From assembly GCA_017521295.1 (NCBI GenBank), contig JAFXDF010000020.1, positions 34,262-98,261 of the forward strand: DNA of 64,000 bases, given 5' to 3'. The stretch comes from Clostridia bacterium (GTDB taxonomy: Bacteria > Bacillota > Clostridia > Oscillospirales > Butyricicoccaceae). Below, one piece after another: positions 50,830-60,019 of the stretch (the stretch's first letter is position 1; the number at the start of each line of letters is the position of its first letter). The position numbers and the translations under genes were made by a program. Below the pieces are notes generated by a model. The model ran no database searches. It worked only from the letters and a program-made list of their open reading frames with translations, and was not told where the DNA came from.

Positions 50830-52295
50830 CGCGTTCTCCTTTTGTCCGGTGTGTTGTCCGCCAGAAAGCGCCCGAATTTCCGCATGGACCAATAGGGCGG
50901 CCGTAACATGCTGTCCTCGGCGCTGCCGTACTGCTGCAGGGGCAGCCCGGAAAAATAAGACACGCCAAAGGATCGAAGCTCTGCCAAAAGTACGATCAAG
51001 GCGATACAGCCAAGGATCACGCCATAAATACCGAACCAGACCGCCAGAAACATCAGGACGGTCCGGCATAATAAGGAGGCCGATTTCAGCTTTGGGGTGA
51101 TCAGGCTGCAAATGCTGGAGACCGCCACGATGATCAGCACCGGCACCGACACCAGCCTGGCATCCACCGCCGCCTGTCCGATCACCAAACCGCCCACCAC
51201 CGAAAGGCTTTGTCCCACGCTGGAGGGTGTTCGGGCGCCTGCCTCCCGCAAAATGTCAAAGGCAAGGCTCAGCAAAAGGGCCTCCAGAAGAATGGGAAAG
51301 GGTACGCCTTGGCGGGCTTTTGCCACGCTCAGAATCAGCGGCAGCGGCATAAATGCCTGGTGAAATGCCACCAGGGAAAGATACAGCGGCAGCACCGAAA
51401 TGGCCGCAACGAAGCCGGATATACGCAAAAAACGGTTGATCCCGGCAAAGAAGGCGTCCACATAGTAATCCTCCCCCGACTGAAACTGCTCCAGAAAAAT
51501 ATGGGGCACCGTCAGCGCCACCGGACTTCCGTCCACAAAAACGGCCACACGGCCTTCCATCAGCTTTGCCGCCACCACATCGGGCCGCTCGGTGGAGCCT
51601 GTGGTGCGGAAAGGGGAATACCGGGCATCCCGCACCAGTTCGGCAATATAATTGCTGTCCAGCACCCCATCAATGGTGATATCTGCCAGCCGCTTGCGCA
51701 GCTGGGCCAGCACATTTCTGTCCACCTGATCGGCCAGATAACACAGGCAGCAGTCGGTTTTTGTCACGCTCCCAAGTGTAAAGTATTCCAACTTTAATGC
51801 GGTTGTGCGAAGGCGTCTTCGTACCATGGCAAGGTTGTGCAGCAGGGGCTCCACAAAGCCCTCATGGGGTCCTTTGAGATAGGTCTCCCCTGCCGGCTCT
51901 TCGATGCCCCGCTTGGCAAAGCCCTTGCTGCCCAGGATCAGGGCTTTGTCGCTGCCGTCGACGAACAGAATTGTGTCACCATAGAGCAGCGCACGCAAAA
52001 GAGGCGCCATCCGGCTCTCTTTCTGGGTCTCATTGACCTGCAGCACCTTTTGCTGCAGAAAGTCAATGACGGCACTTCCCGGCGCAGGGGCGGTCATCAG
52101 CGTGCTGATGGGCTGAATGATGCTTTCATTGATTCGGATGGAATCCACCATGCCGTCCACGAAAACGATACAGCAGGGAATGCCTGCTACGGCAAGGGGC
52201 TGAAAGCGATGCAGCTTGACGGTTTTATCCTCTCCAAGAATCTGCTTTACTGCAGCGATATTTTCTTCCAGTACCGACGATATCGTTTCTTGCAA
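50826..52295 (-). CDS. GerA family spore germination protein
   Basis: This is the A subunit of the germinant receptor. The 489-residue protein has the soluble N-terminal domain (residues 1-260, with DTILFVDGSDKALILGSKG and GVLDSNYIAELVRD) and the conserved block GSTERPDVVAAKLMEGRVAVFVDGSP, followed by five or so membrane helices and the conserved GVPFPILLEALLLSLAFDILREAGAR. The TTG start follows GAGGTGATC. It opens the gerA-gerC-gerB operon, right after the terminator of the sigma/anti-sigma pair. Confidence 0.92.
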   Translation of the reverse strand: MQETISSVLEENIAAVKQILGEDKTVKLHRFQPLAVAGIPCCIVFVDGMVDSIRINESIIQPISTLMTAPAPGSAVIDFLQQKVLQVNETQKESRMAPLLRALLYGDTILFVDGSDKALILGSKGFAKRGIEEPAGETYLKGPHEGFVEPLLHNLAMVRRRLRTTALKLEYFTLGSVTKTDCCLCYLADQVDRNVLAQLRKRLADITIDGVLDSNYIAELVRDARYSPFRTTGSTERPDVVAAKLMEGRVAVFVDGSPVALTVPHIFLEQFQSGEDYYVDAFFAGINRFLRISGFVAAISVLPLYLSLVAFHQAFMPLPLILSVAKARQGVPFPILLEALLLSLAFDILREAGARTPSSVGQSLSVVGGLVIGQAAVDARLVSVPVLIIVAVSSICSLITPKLKSASLLCRTVLMFLAVWFGIYGVILGCIALIVLLAELRSFGVSYFSGLPLQQYGSAEDSMLRPPYWSMRKFGRFLADNTPDKRRTR

Positions 52296-52334
52296 TCCAG
52301 ATCACCTCATTTGCCTTAGTTTGCCCGAAATGCA

Positions 52335-52363
52335 AGAAAAAAAGCACCGGTTTCCCGGTGCTT
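52335..52363 (-). terminator. Terminator after the anti-sigma gene
   Basis: On the minus strand a perfect 10-bp stem (AAAGCACCGG / CCGGTGCTTT, 52354-52363 and 52340-52349) with a GAAA loop continues into TTTTTTTCT. It separates the sigma/anti-sigma pair from the germination operon. Confidence 0.85.
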
Positions 52364-52378
52364 TCAAAAAATATCGTG

Positions 52379-53260
52379 TTATTCCCAATAGAATACCAGC
52401 AGCATGTGTTCGCCGTCTTCCGAAACGTCGTGCTCCTCCAACACTTCCACGGTAAAACCGCAGGCAGTCAGCTGATCCACCCAGTACTCTTCGGCCCAAG
52501 CGGCGATCTCCACGTAATCACGGGTTGTCCCGTCCAGTTCAGCCTGGTACACAAAGTGCAGATCCACCCAGTCGGGCAGCTTTTCCCGAGGGCCGGTGAC
52601 TTTCAGCCACTTGCGGATGGAAGGTACGCGGTAGGTGTTGTCCTCATTGGCGTGCTCCTGCCGTACAGGAGGCAGATCCTCGGCCATCTGTCCGGTGAGG
52701 TTGTTGGCCACCGGAGGCTCTTCAGTGGAAGGCATGGCGTCTTCGCTGCCGTCGGTATTTTCGATAACAACGCTCTGGGGAGGCGTTGCATCCGTTTTAT
52801 AGTCTGCTGCAGGCTTGGTAGGTGCCGGCGCGGGAGATTCCATCGGCTCGGCGGGTGTCAGCACCTCGGGGTGCATTTCCGCGGCGCTGTTTTCCATCAC
52901 ACCCAGATCCAGATCGGGTACAAACCGGGCAGCGGCAACGGCGATGACGGCACAAGCCGCGACACCGGCCAGAGTCCGGTACCAACGCTTGCGGTAGAAT
53001 GGAATGGGTGCGGCCGAGACTGTAGGGCCGGATTCCGGGCAGTTCTTTTCCACATAGTCCAGGATCTGTCCATGCAGTCCCTCAGGCACCGGCTCCTCCA
53101 TGTCAGAAAGCGCTTCTTTCATAGCGCAAAGCTGTTCATAGCGGGTACGGCAGGCCTGACATTCTTCCAAATGTTGTTTCAGCGGCCGACTCTCTTCGGA
53201 GGGCAGCATGTCATCCAGCAAAAGGTTCATCAGAATCTCAAAATCTTCACAGGATCGCAT
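52379..53260 (-). CDS. Zinc-finger anti-sigma factor with an extracytoplasmic domain
   Basis: A 293-residue membrane protein. The N-terminal ~80 residues form an anti-sigma zinc-binding domain with LKQHLEECQACRTRYEQL (H-x3-C-x2-C). One membrane helix follows (YRTLAGVAACAVIAVAAARFV, about residues 96-117). The outside part begins with a Pro/Thr/Glu-rich linker (residues 130-190) and ends in a domain of about 90 residues (RVPSIRKWLKV...HMLLVFYWE) that I cannot name; it may sense a signal. It overlaps the sigma gene by 14 bases, so the two are produced together. ATG 53260 has AAAGGAGGG. Confidence 0.82.
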   Translation of the reverse strand: MRSCEDFEILMNLLLDDMLPSEESRPLKQHLEECQACRTRYEQLCAMKEALSDMEEPVPEGLHGQILDYVEKNCPESGPTVSAAPIPFYRKRWYRTLAGVAACAVIAVAAARFVPDLDLGVMENSAAEMHPEVLTPAEPMESPAPAPTKPAADYKTDATPPQSVVIENTDGSEDAMPSTEEPPVANNLTGQMAEDLPPVRQEHANEDNTYRVPSIRKWLKVTGPREKLPDWVDLHFVYQAELDGTTRDYVEIAAWAEEYWVDQLTACGFTVEVLEEHDVSEDGEHMLLVFYWE

Positions 53261-53870
53261 CTGTTTTCCCTCCTTTCGATAGTTTAGACGGCGAAACGCC
53301 AAAAATGTTCCCACTTTGTAATAATTTTTTTCGAAGATTTTCCCGGGCCCGGGAAAGCCGTGATTTTACCGTTCCGGCTTCCAGGGAAAGCACCTGGCCG
53401 ATCTCCTCATAGCTGAGGCCCTGGATATCCCGCAGGACGATCATCTCCCGCTGCTGCTGGGGCAGCTGCCCGATGGCCTCGGCCAGGCTTTCCCGCAGAT
53501 CGGCCTGCTCCACGATGGCCTCCGGGTCATAGCGGCTGTCGGCCACTTCAGCGGTGCGGTAGTCCTCTTCCTCATCGGGAAGTTCCAGGGAAAGCTCTCC
53601 CCTTTTGGCGCGTTTCGCAAGCATATCCTTGCAGACATTGACGCCGATGCGATAGATCCAGGTGGAAAATCCGCTTTCCTCCTGGAAGCCCGGCAAAAAC
53701 CGGAACACCCGGAGAAAAACCTCCTGGGAGGCATCCATAGCATCCTCCCGGTTGCCTAAATAACGAAGGGCAAGGTTGTAGATCTTGCCTTCATAAGCCG
53801 ATACCAAAGCGGCAAAAGCGTCACGGTCGCCTGCTTTTGCCTTTTGGACCAGCGCTTTTTCGCTCGACAC
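53247..53870 (-). CDS. ECF RNA polymerase sigma factor (SigW-like)
   Basis: A 207-residue sigma-70 family factor with region 2 (ALVSAYEGKIYNLALRYLGNREDAMDASQEVFLRVFR and FSTWIYRIGVNVCKDMLAK) and region 4 (QLPQQQREMIVLRDIQGLSYEEIGQVLSLEAGTVKSRLSRARENLRKKL). It redirects RNA polymerase to a small set of promoters, generally for envelope stress. The start is GTG behind GGGGTGATACC. It lies four bases after the dus stop and is held by the anti-sigma factor encoded next. Confidence 0.92.
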   Translation of the reverse strand: MSSEKALVQKAKAGDRDAFAALVSAYEGKIYNLALRYLGNREDAMDASQEVFLRVFRFLPGFQEESGFSTWIYRIGVNVCKDMLAKRAKRGELSLELPDEEEDYRTAEVADSRYDPEAIVEQADLRESLAEAIGQLPQQQREMIVLRDIQGLSYEEIGQVLSLEAGTVKSRLSRARENLRKKLLQSGNIFGVSPSKLSKGGKTDAIL

Positions 53871-53874
53871 GGTA

Positions 53875-54855
53875 TCACCCCTTTAAGTCGAATCCCTGCT
53901 GTTCCAGTTCCTCGCAAAGCGAAAGGAACTCTTCCATTGTATTGATCTGGGCCATTCTGGGCTTGTAGGATTTGGCGCCACGGAGATTGCCCAGATACCA
54001 CAGCATGTGCTTGCGCAGCTCTGGCATGGCTCTGTGTTCCGCTTTCAGCGCACAGGTCAGCCGTGCGTGGCGGCGCATCACATCCAGCACTTCCTTTGCC
54101 GTATATTCCGGCTTGGGAAGTCCAGCCTCCAGCGCCAGACAGTCCTTGAAAATCATAGGATAGCCCTCGGCACCACGGGCGATCATGATGAAGTCGGCCC
54201 CGGTTTCGGCCAGAATATCCAGACAGTCCCGGCCGCTGAGGGCGTCGCCGCTGGCGATCACGGGTACCGAAACAGCCGCCTTTACGGCCGTTACCATATT
54301 GCGGTCGCTCTTTCCGCTGTACATCTGTACCCGGGTGCGGCCGTGGATGCACATGGCGTCGGCGCCGGCAGCCTCCATCCGTTTTGCAAACTCCACGCAG
54401 TTGCGGGAATCTTCCCGGATACCGCTGCGAAACTTTACGGTGACCGGCAGGTCCACCGCCTTTTTCATAGCGGTAACAATGGCGGCAGCCCGCTCCGGAT
54501 CGCCCATCAAGGCGCTGCCGTCGCCGTTGTTGAAAATCTTTGGCATGGGACAGCCCATATTTACATCCAGAAACTCCGGTTTGCAGATGGCAGCAGCACG
54601 CACGGCCGCCTCGGCCATAATATCCGGCTCGTTACCAAACAGCTGGGCGCCGCAGGGCCGATGTTCGGGCTGCATCTCCAGCAGACTGGCGGTCTTTTTG
54701 TCTTCATAAACCAGCGCGCGGGCGCTGACCATTTCGGTATAGGTCACCGCAGCCCCCTGCTCGGCACACACCGTGCGGAAGGCTGCGTCGGTGATGCCCG
54801 CCATGGGCGCCAGAAAAAATCGGTTTTTTGGGGTAAATCCGCAAAAATCAGTCAT
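53875..54855 (-). CDS. dus: tRNA-dihydrouridine synthase
   Basis: Dus reduces specific uridines of tRNA to dihydrouridine with FMN. The 326-residue protein has the start FFLAPMAGITDAAFR, QLFGNEPDIMAEAA, DVNMGCPMPKIFNNGDGSALM with the catalytic Cys, VTVKFRSGI and IHGRTRVQMYSGKSD. This is the DusB-like Firmicute type. ATG 54855 follows GGGAGGG and overlaps the end of the capA gene by 8 bases. It probably shares a transcript with capA and the sigma factor. Confidence 0.93.
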   Translation of the reverse strand: MTDFCGFTPKNRFFLAPMAGITDAAFRTVCAEQGAAVTYTEMVSARALVYEDKKTASLLEMQPEHRPCGAQLFGNEPDIMAEAAVRAAAICKPEFLDVNMGCPMPKIFNNGDGSALMGDPERAAAIVTAMKKAVDLPVTVKFRSGIREDSRNCVEFAKRMEAAGADAMCIHGRTRVQMYSGKSDRNMVTAVKAAVSVPVIASGDALSGRDCLDILAETGADFIMIARGAEGYPMIFKDCLALEAGLPKPEYTAKEVLDVMRRHARLTCALKAEHRAMPELRKHMLWYLGNLRGAKSYKPRMAQINTMEEFLSLCEELEQQGFDLKG

Positions 54856-56077
54856 GTTCACCCTCCCAGGTGATGGCGTATTCGCCCAGGATCTTTTGAG
54901 AAAGCTCATTCAGATAGGTCAGATCAAAGGGCGTTTCGTACTTGTGGATGCCATGCTTGGCAGCCAGCTCGTCGGTATAGTCGCTGAGGGGATAAATGCG
55001 GTAATAACCTTTCTGATAATGGGTCACGGTGGGGATCACGCCGGCGGAGACGGTCTCCAGAAGTTCTCCGTTTTCATCAAACAGTAGCTCCACTTCCAGA
55101 ATACCGCCCAGCATGGTGGCACGCTTGTGCTGGTTGGACACAAAATTACCCAGGGAATAAGCGCACAGCGTGCGGTGTCCCGCTGCATTTTCCAGCCAGG
55201 CAATCGGCTGCAGCACATGGGGATGGGTGCCGATGATCAGATCGGCGCCGCCGTCGCAGAGCAGCTGGGCCAGTTCTTCCTGGTAGCTGCCCTGGGTGGT
55301 CTGGTATTCGTTGCCCCAGTGCATGGATACGATAAGATAATCACATTCCGGCCGGATGGCCTCCAGATCGGCTTTGATCTTGGCTTCATCGATCATGGAG
55401 ATCTTCCACAGCTTGTCCGAGGGCAGCTGATAACCGTTCAGGCCGTATGTATAGGACAAAAAGCCAAAGCGGATACCCTGCTTTTCCACAAAACACAGCT
55501 GGGTGGACTCTTCCTCGGTGCGGAAAGCGCCCAGAACGGCATCAAAGGGCAGATCGTGCACGGTCTCCAGACAGGTCTCCAGGCCCTTGACACCCTTGTC
55601 CAGGGTGTGGTTGGTTGCCAGATTGATCACATTGAAACCGGCGTCGATCAGCGCGTCGGCGGCCTCCAGAGGCGCGGCCAGGTTGGGATAGGCGCCGGCC
55701 TCGCCGGTGAACATGACCTCCTGGTTGACGAAGGAGATGTCGCTGCCGCCGATGATATCGGTAATGTACTGGTAAACCGGTGTGAAGTCGTAGCCGCCCT
55801 CCACCGCACAGGCGTAGGACACACTGTTGTGCAGAAGATTGTCGCCGGTGGCAGTGATGCGGATGGCGATGGGCTCCGACTCAGTAGGCGCTTCGGTAGG
55901 CGGCTCGGTGGGTGCCTCCGTGGGAGGCTCCGTCGGAGGCTGTGTCGGCGCTTCCACCGGTTCGGTCACGGGAGGCTGGGTTCCCTGCGGCACAGGCTGC
56001 TGGGTTTGGTTGGCGCAGCCGCAAAAAACCAAACAAAGCGTGGCAATCACGCAGATATATTTCAAATAGCGGTACAT
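54848..56077 (-). CDS. CapA family protein (poly-gamma-glutamate capsule type), lipoprotein
   Basis: A 409-residue lipoprotein with a signal peptide ending in LVFCGC, a Pro/Thr/Glu repeat linker (about residues 30-65, PTEPPTEA units) and a PGA_cap metallophosphatase-like domain: ITATGDNLLHNSVSY, FVNQEVMFTG, INLATNHTLDKG, IVSMHWGNEYQ and IIGTHPHVLQPI hold the metal ligands. CapA helps make or anchor poly-gamma-glutamate in Bacillus, but CapB and CapC are absent here, so the substrate is uncertain. ATG 56077 follows GGAGGGATCC. The divergent gene is typA. Confidence 0.87.
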   Translation of the reverse strand: MYRYLKYICVIATLCLVFCGCANQTQQPVPQGTQPPVTEPVEAPTQPPTEPPTEAPTEPPTEAPTESEPIAIRITATGDNLLHNSVSYACAVEGGYDFTPVYQYITDIIGGSDISFVNQEVMFTGEAGAYPNLAAPLEAADALIDAGFNVINLATNHTLDKGVKGLETCLETVHDLPFDAVLGAFRTEEESTQLCFVEKQGIRFGFLSYTYGLNGYQLPSDKLWKISMIDEAKIKADLEAIRPECDYLIVSMHWGNEYQTTQGSYQEELAQLLCDGGADLIIGTHPHVLQPIAWLENAAGHRTLCAYSLGNFVSNQHKRATMLGGILEVELLFDENGELLETVSAGVIPTVTHYQKGYYRIYPLSDYTDELAAKHGIHKYETPFDLTYLNELSQKILGEYAITWEGEHD

Positions 56078-56196
56078 AGGATCCCTCCATTTGATTATCA
56101 TAACAAATCAAAAGGCGGGATACAATGATTTTATCTTAAGAAATTCTGAAGTTTTTGCCGAAAAATCATTGAATTGGAAAAATATAAGGAATTTAT

Positions 56197-56226
56197 TTGA
56201 CAATTTTACAAAAACGGGCGTATAAT
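56197..56226 (+). promoter_or_regulatory. Strong sigma-A promoter of typA
   Basis: Perfect TTGACA (56197-56202) and TATAAT (56221-56226) with an 18-base spacer, 35 bases before the start codon, in an AT-rich region. It is the best promoter match in the window. Confidence 0.85.
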
Positions 56227-56261
56227 AACTTGTTTGAAATTTTACTTTGGAGGAAGATACA

Positions 56262-58088
56262 ATGGTTCGCAATGATCTGAGAAACATCGCTATCATTGCC
56301 CACGTCGACCACGGCAAGACGACGCTGGTGGATGAGATGCTCAAGCAGGGCGGTGTCTACCGCGAAAACCAGGCTGTTGTCGACCGCGTGATGGATTCCA
56401 ACGATCTGGAGCGTGAGCGCGGCATCACCATTCTGGCCAAGAATACGGCTGTTCAGTACAAGGGCACCAAGATCAACATCGTGGACACTCCCGGCCACGC
56501 CGACTTCGGCGGCGAGGTGGAGCGCATCCTGAAGATGGTCAACGGCGTTATCCTGCTGGTGGACGCTGCCGAAGGCCCCATGCCCCAGACCCGTTTTGTT
56601 CTGAGCAAGGCCCTGGAGCTGGGCCACCGTGTCATCGTTGTGGTCAACAAGGTGGACCGTCCCGACCAGCGCATCCACGAAGTTGTGGATGAGGTTCTGG
56701 AGCTGCTGCTGGATCTGAACGCCACCGAGGATCAGTTCGATTCTCCCATGCTGTTCTGCTCCGGCCGTCAGGGCACCGCTTCCTATTCTCCCGACTCCAT
56801 GGGAACCGACCTGCAGCCCTTGTTTGATACCATCATGGAGTACATTCCTGCCCAGGAAGTGGATCTGGAGGCTCCCTTCCAGATGCTGGTCTCCTCCATC
56901 GACTATAACGAATTTGTGGGCCGGATCGCCATCGGCCGCATCGAGCGCGGCACCATCAAGCAGAACCAGGAGATCGTGGTCACCAACTATCATGACCCCG
57001 ATCAGGTAAGCAAAAAGTGTAAAGCCGTTTCTCTTTATACCTTTGACGGTCTGGGACGCACCCCCGTTACTGAGGCTTCTGCCGGCAACATTATCGCCAT
57101 GAGCGGTATCGGTGACATCAGCATCGGCGACACCATCTGTGCTCCCACTGCCGTGGAGCCCCTGCCCTTTGTCAAGATCTCTGCCCCCACCATTGAAATG
57201 ACCTTCTCGGTCAACGACGGCCCCTTTGCCGGCCGTGAGGGCAAGTTCGTCACCTCCCGTCAGCTGCGTGACCGTCTGTTCCGGGAAACCCTGAAGGACG
57301 TGTCCTTGAAGGTCACCGAGCTGGAGGATTCCACCGACAGCTTCAATGTGGCCGGCCGCGGTGAGATGCACCTGTCCATCCTCATTGAAACCATGCGCCG
57401 TGAGGGTTATGAGTTCCAGGTCTCCCCCGCCCGTGTGCTGTACCGTGAGATCGACGGCGTGCTGTGCGAGCCCATCGAGCGACTGGTGGTGGACGTGCCC
57501 TCCGACAATGTGGGCGCCGTCATCGAGAAGATGGGCAGCCGCAAGGGCGAAATGCTGGAAATGACTCCCGTGGGCAACCGCATGAAGGTGGAATTCCTGG
57601 TTCCCGCCCGCGGCCTGTTTGGCTACCGCAACGAGTTCCTCACCGATACCAAAGGCGAAGGCATCATGGCCTCTGTTTTTGATTCCTACGCCCCCTACAA
57701 GGGCGACGTCACCCGCCGCAATACCGGCAGCCTGATCTCCTTCGAGACCGGTGAATCTGTCACTTACGGCCTGTTCAACGCCCAGGAGCGCGGCAGCCTG
57801 TTCATCGGCCCCGGCGTGCCCGTTTACGAAGGCATGGTGGTCGGTATGACCCCCAAGGCCGAGGACATCGTGGTCAATGTGTGCAAGCGCAAGCAGCTGA
57901 CCAACATGCGCGCCTCCGGTTCGGACGACGCTCTGCGCCTCATCACTCCCAGACAGATGAGCCTGGAGCAGTGCATGGAGTTTCTGGCAGACGACGAGCT
58001 GTTGGAGGTCACCCCCAAGAATCTGCGCATCCGCAAGCGCATCCTCAACGGCCAGCTCCGTATGAAGGACAAGTTTGGCAAGAAGTAA
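56262..58088 (+). CDS. typA: Translational GTPase TypA/BipA
   Basis: TypA is a ribosome-binding GTPase of the EF-G group that helps ribosome assembly and growth under stress. The 608-residue protein has [36 protein letters not shown] and VVNKVDRPD, with the C-terminal TypA domain ([48 protein letters not shown]). ATG 56262 follows GGAGG at a spacing of 8. Codon use is strongly biased, as expected for high expression. It has its own strong promoter and terminator. Confidence 0.97.
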   Translation: MVRNDLRNIAIIAHVDHGKTTLVDEMLKQGGVYRENQAVVDRVMDSNDLERERGITILAKNTAVQYKGTKINIVDTPGHADFGGEVERILKMVNGVILLVDAAEGPMPQTRFVLSKALELGHRVIVVVNKVDRPDQRIHEVVDEVLELLLDLNATEDQFDSPMLFCSGRQGTASYSPDSMGTDLQPLFDTIMEYIPAQEVDLEAPFQMLVSSIDYNEFVGRIAIGRIERGTIKQNQEIVVTNYHDPDQVSKKCKAVSLYTFDGLGRTPVTEASAGNIIAMSGIGDISIGDTICAPTAVEPLPFVKISAPTIEMTFSVNDGPFAGREGKFVTSRQLRDRLFRETLKDVSLKVTELEDSTDSFNVAGRGEMHLSILIETMRREGYEFQVSPARVLYREIDGVLCEPIERLVVDVPSDNVGAVIEKMGSRKGEMLEMTPVGNRMKVEFLVPARGLFGYRNEFLTDTKGEGIMASVFDSYAPYKGDVTRRNTGSLISFETGESVTYGLFNAQERGSLFIGPGVPVYEGMVVGMTPKAEDIVVNVCKRKQLTNMRASGSDDALRLITPRQMSLEQCMEFLADDELLEVTPKNLRIRKRILNGQLRMKDKFGKK

Positions 58089-58092
58089 ACAG

Positions 58093-58123
58093 AAAAGCCT
58101 GCAGCAAACTGCTGCAGGCTTTT
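58093..58123. terminator. Bidirectional terminator
   Basis: A perfect 14-bp stem (AAAAGCCTGCAGCA / TGCTGCAGGCTTTT) with loop AAC is followed by TTTTTATTC and separates typA (+) from lgt (-). Confidence 0.9.
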
Positions 58124-58124
58124 T

Positions 58125-58961
58125 TTATTCCTCAATTTCAGGTTCCGGCGTTTTTCCTTTGCCAAAAGGTTTGGGGTATTTTTTCGTGGTATAGAAATAG
58201 CTCAGCAGTGCTACCGACACCAACACGCAGACACCGCCCACCAACTGAGAGGTGCGGATGCCGGTATTGCCGATATACAGGCTGTCGGTGCGCAAAAACT
58301 CGGTAAGGAACCGGATCATGCCGTACCAGCCGATATACATCAGCGACAGTTCGCCCCGGAACTTTCTGCGGTAGGAGTACCAGTGCAGAAACAGAAAACC
58401 AACCAGGGTCCAAACCGACTCATAGAAAAAGGTAGGGTGCACCGGCTCGCCGCCGTTGATGACCATGCCCCAGGGCAGCTCAGTAACACCGCCGTGGGCT
58501 TCGGCATTGACAAAGTTGGCCCATCGGCCGATGGTCTGTGCAAGCAGGAAACAGATGCCCACAAAATCAAAGGCGCTGAGCACATCCCCCTTGTGATGGC
58601 GGCAGAAGATCAGCATGACGATCACCGTGGCGATAATACCGCCGTAAATACCAAGACCGCCGTTCCAGATGGCGATGATCTCGCCGGGATGCTTGCTGTA
58701 GTAACCCCACTCGCAGATGACGTAGTAGGCCCGCGCGCCGATCACCGCTGCCGGCAAACACCACAGCAGGCCATCCATGAGATGATCCTGGGACCAGCCG
58801 AACTCCTCACAGCGGTGCAGGCCGTAAACAGCCGCCAAAATCACCGCGGCAGTCAGGATCACGCCGTACCACATGACATCCTTACCGAATACAGTAAAGG
58901 CTATCCGGTTGATCTCAAACACCCGGTCAAACAGGCCGGGAAAGGAAATGGAATTGACCAT
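58125..58961 (-). CDS. lgt: Prolipoprotein diacylglyceryl transferase
   Basis: Lgt transfers diacylglyceryl from phosphatidylglycerol to the lipobox cysteine of lipoproteins in the membrane. The 278-residue protein has about seven helices, the signature GRWANFVNAEAHGG and HPTFFYESVW, and the opening GKDVMWYGVILTAAVILA. The lipoproteins encoded here (binding protein, gerC, capA) would be its substrates. ATG 58961 follows GGAG at a spacing of 6. It follows an EamA transporter by 9 bases. Confidence 0.95.
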   Translation of the reverse strand: MVNSISFPGLFDRVFEINRIAFTVFGKDVMWYGVILTAAVILAAVYGLHRCEEFGWSQDHLMDGLLWCLPAAVIGARAYYVICEWGYYSKHPGEIIAIWNGGLGIYGGIIATVIVMLIFCRHHKGDVLSAFDFVGICFLLAQTIGRWANFVNAEAHGGVTELPWGMVINGGEPVHPTFFYESVWTLVGFLFLHWYSYRRKFRGELSLMYIGWYGMIRFLTEFLRTDSLYIGNTGIRTSQLVGGVCVLVSVALLSYFYTTKKYPKPFGKGKTPEPEIEE

Positions 58962-58970
58962 AAACACTCC

Positions 58971-59882
58971 TTAGTTCTTTTTTGCCTTGACAGGCAGGGG
59001 GATTTGGGCCAGGATGACGGCGATAAACACCAGCACGCAGCCGGCCAGCTCCTTGACAGACAGGCTCTCGTTGAGCAGTACCCAGCCGGCCAGCACGGCA
59101 AACACCGACTCCAGGCTCATCAGCAGGGTTGCGGTGGTGGGATCAGTATGCTTCTGACCCAGGATCTGTAGGGTGTAGGCAACGCCGCAGGACATGACAC
59201 CGGCATACAAGATAGAGCCCTTTGCGGCCCAGATATTGGCCATGGTGGGTTCTTCAAACAAGAACATACAGATAATGCACAGAGATCCGGCCACCAGGAA
59301 CTGTACGCAGGACATGCGCACGCCGTCCACATTCTTGGCCCCGAAATGGTCGATGGCCATAATGTGCAGGGAAAAGAAGAAGGCGCAGCACAGCACCAGC
59401 AGGTCACCCATGGACACCGAGAAGCCCTCGTTGACGCACAGCAGATAAAAGCCGGCCACGGCGATGGCCACACACAGCCAGATGATGCCGGGGATCTTTT
59501 TCTTGATGAACACGCCCAGCAGAGGCACGATGACGATGTACAAAGCGGTGATAAAACCGGCCTTGCCGGCAGTGGTCATGCTGATGCCAAACTGCTGGAA
59601 GGAGCTGGCCACAAACAGGAACAGGCCACAAAAAACGCCGCCGATCACCGAGTTGCGTGTGACGGACTTCTGCTCTTCGGCCGACAGGCGCTGTTCGGCA
59701 GGCTTGATGCGGTCAAAGAAAAGGATCACCGGGATCAGCACCAGACCGCCGATCAAAGTGCGGATGCCGTTATAGGTAAAGGGCTGGACATGATCCATGC
59801 CGGCGCTCTGGGCAACAAACGCTGTGCCCCAGATCAGGGCTGTCAGCAGCAGCATCAGATTGCCGCGCATTTTCTTGCTCAT
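58971..59882 (-). CDS. DMT superfamily (EamA) transporter
   Basis: A 303-residue membrane protein with ten predicted helices in two EamA repeats, starting with LMLLLTALIWGTAFVAQSAGMDHVQPFTYNGIRTLIGG and repeating near LLVLCCAFFFSLHIMAIDHFG. The loop TTATLLMSLESVFAVLAGWVLLNE is typical. Such proteins export amino acids or other metabolites; the substrate is unknown. The ATG follows GGAGG. It is divergent from pepF and is probably co-transcribed with lgt. Confidence 0.9.
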   Translation of the reverse strand: MSKKMRGNLMLLLTALIWGTAFVAQSAGMDHVQPFTYNGIRTLIGGLVLIPVILFFDRIKPAEQRLSAEEQKSVTRNSVIGGVFCGLFLFVASSFQQFGISMTTAGKAGFITALYIVIVPLLGVFIKKKIPGIIWLCVAIAVAGFYLLCVNEGFSVSMGDLLVLCCAFFFSLHIMAIDHFGAKNVDGVRMSCVQFLVAGSLCIICMFLFEEPTMANIWAAKGSILYAGVMSCGVAYTLQILGQKHTDPTTATLLMSLESVFAVLAGWVLLNESLSVKELAGCVLVFIAVILAQIPLPVKAKKN

Positions 59883-59956
59883 AGGAATTCCTCCGTTTTG
59901 CTGTATTTCATGGTGCTATTATATCTGACACCTGCTTTTTTTACAAGTCCTATCGG

Positions 59957-59985
59957 TTGCACAATCGGGGCGATTGTGTTATTCT
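59957..59985 (+). promoter_or_regulatory. pepF promoter with a 19-bp palindrome in its spacer
   Basis: TTGCAC (59957-59962), a 17-base spacer and an extended -10 (TGTTATTCT, -10 at 59980-59985). The perfect inverted repeat CACAATCG-GGG-CGATTGTG (59960-59978) fills the spacer between the two elements, an ideal position for a repressor. Confidence 0.5.
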
Positions 59986-60019
59986 GGTAACAATAAACTC
60001 ATTATCAGGAGGTATTTCC

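Noticed and set aside
55880..55975. Tandem DNA repeat in capA as a minisatellite
   Set aside because: The repeated PTEPPTEA codons form an ordinary flexible linker; the DNA copies are short and degenerate, so it is part of the coding annotation only.
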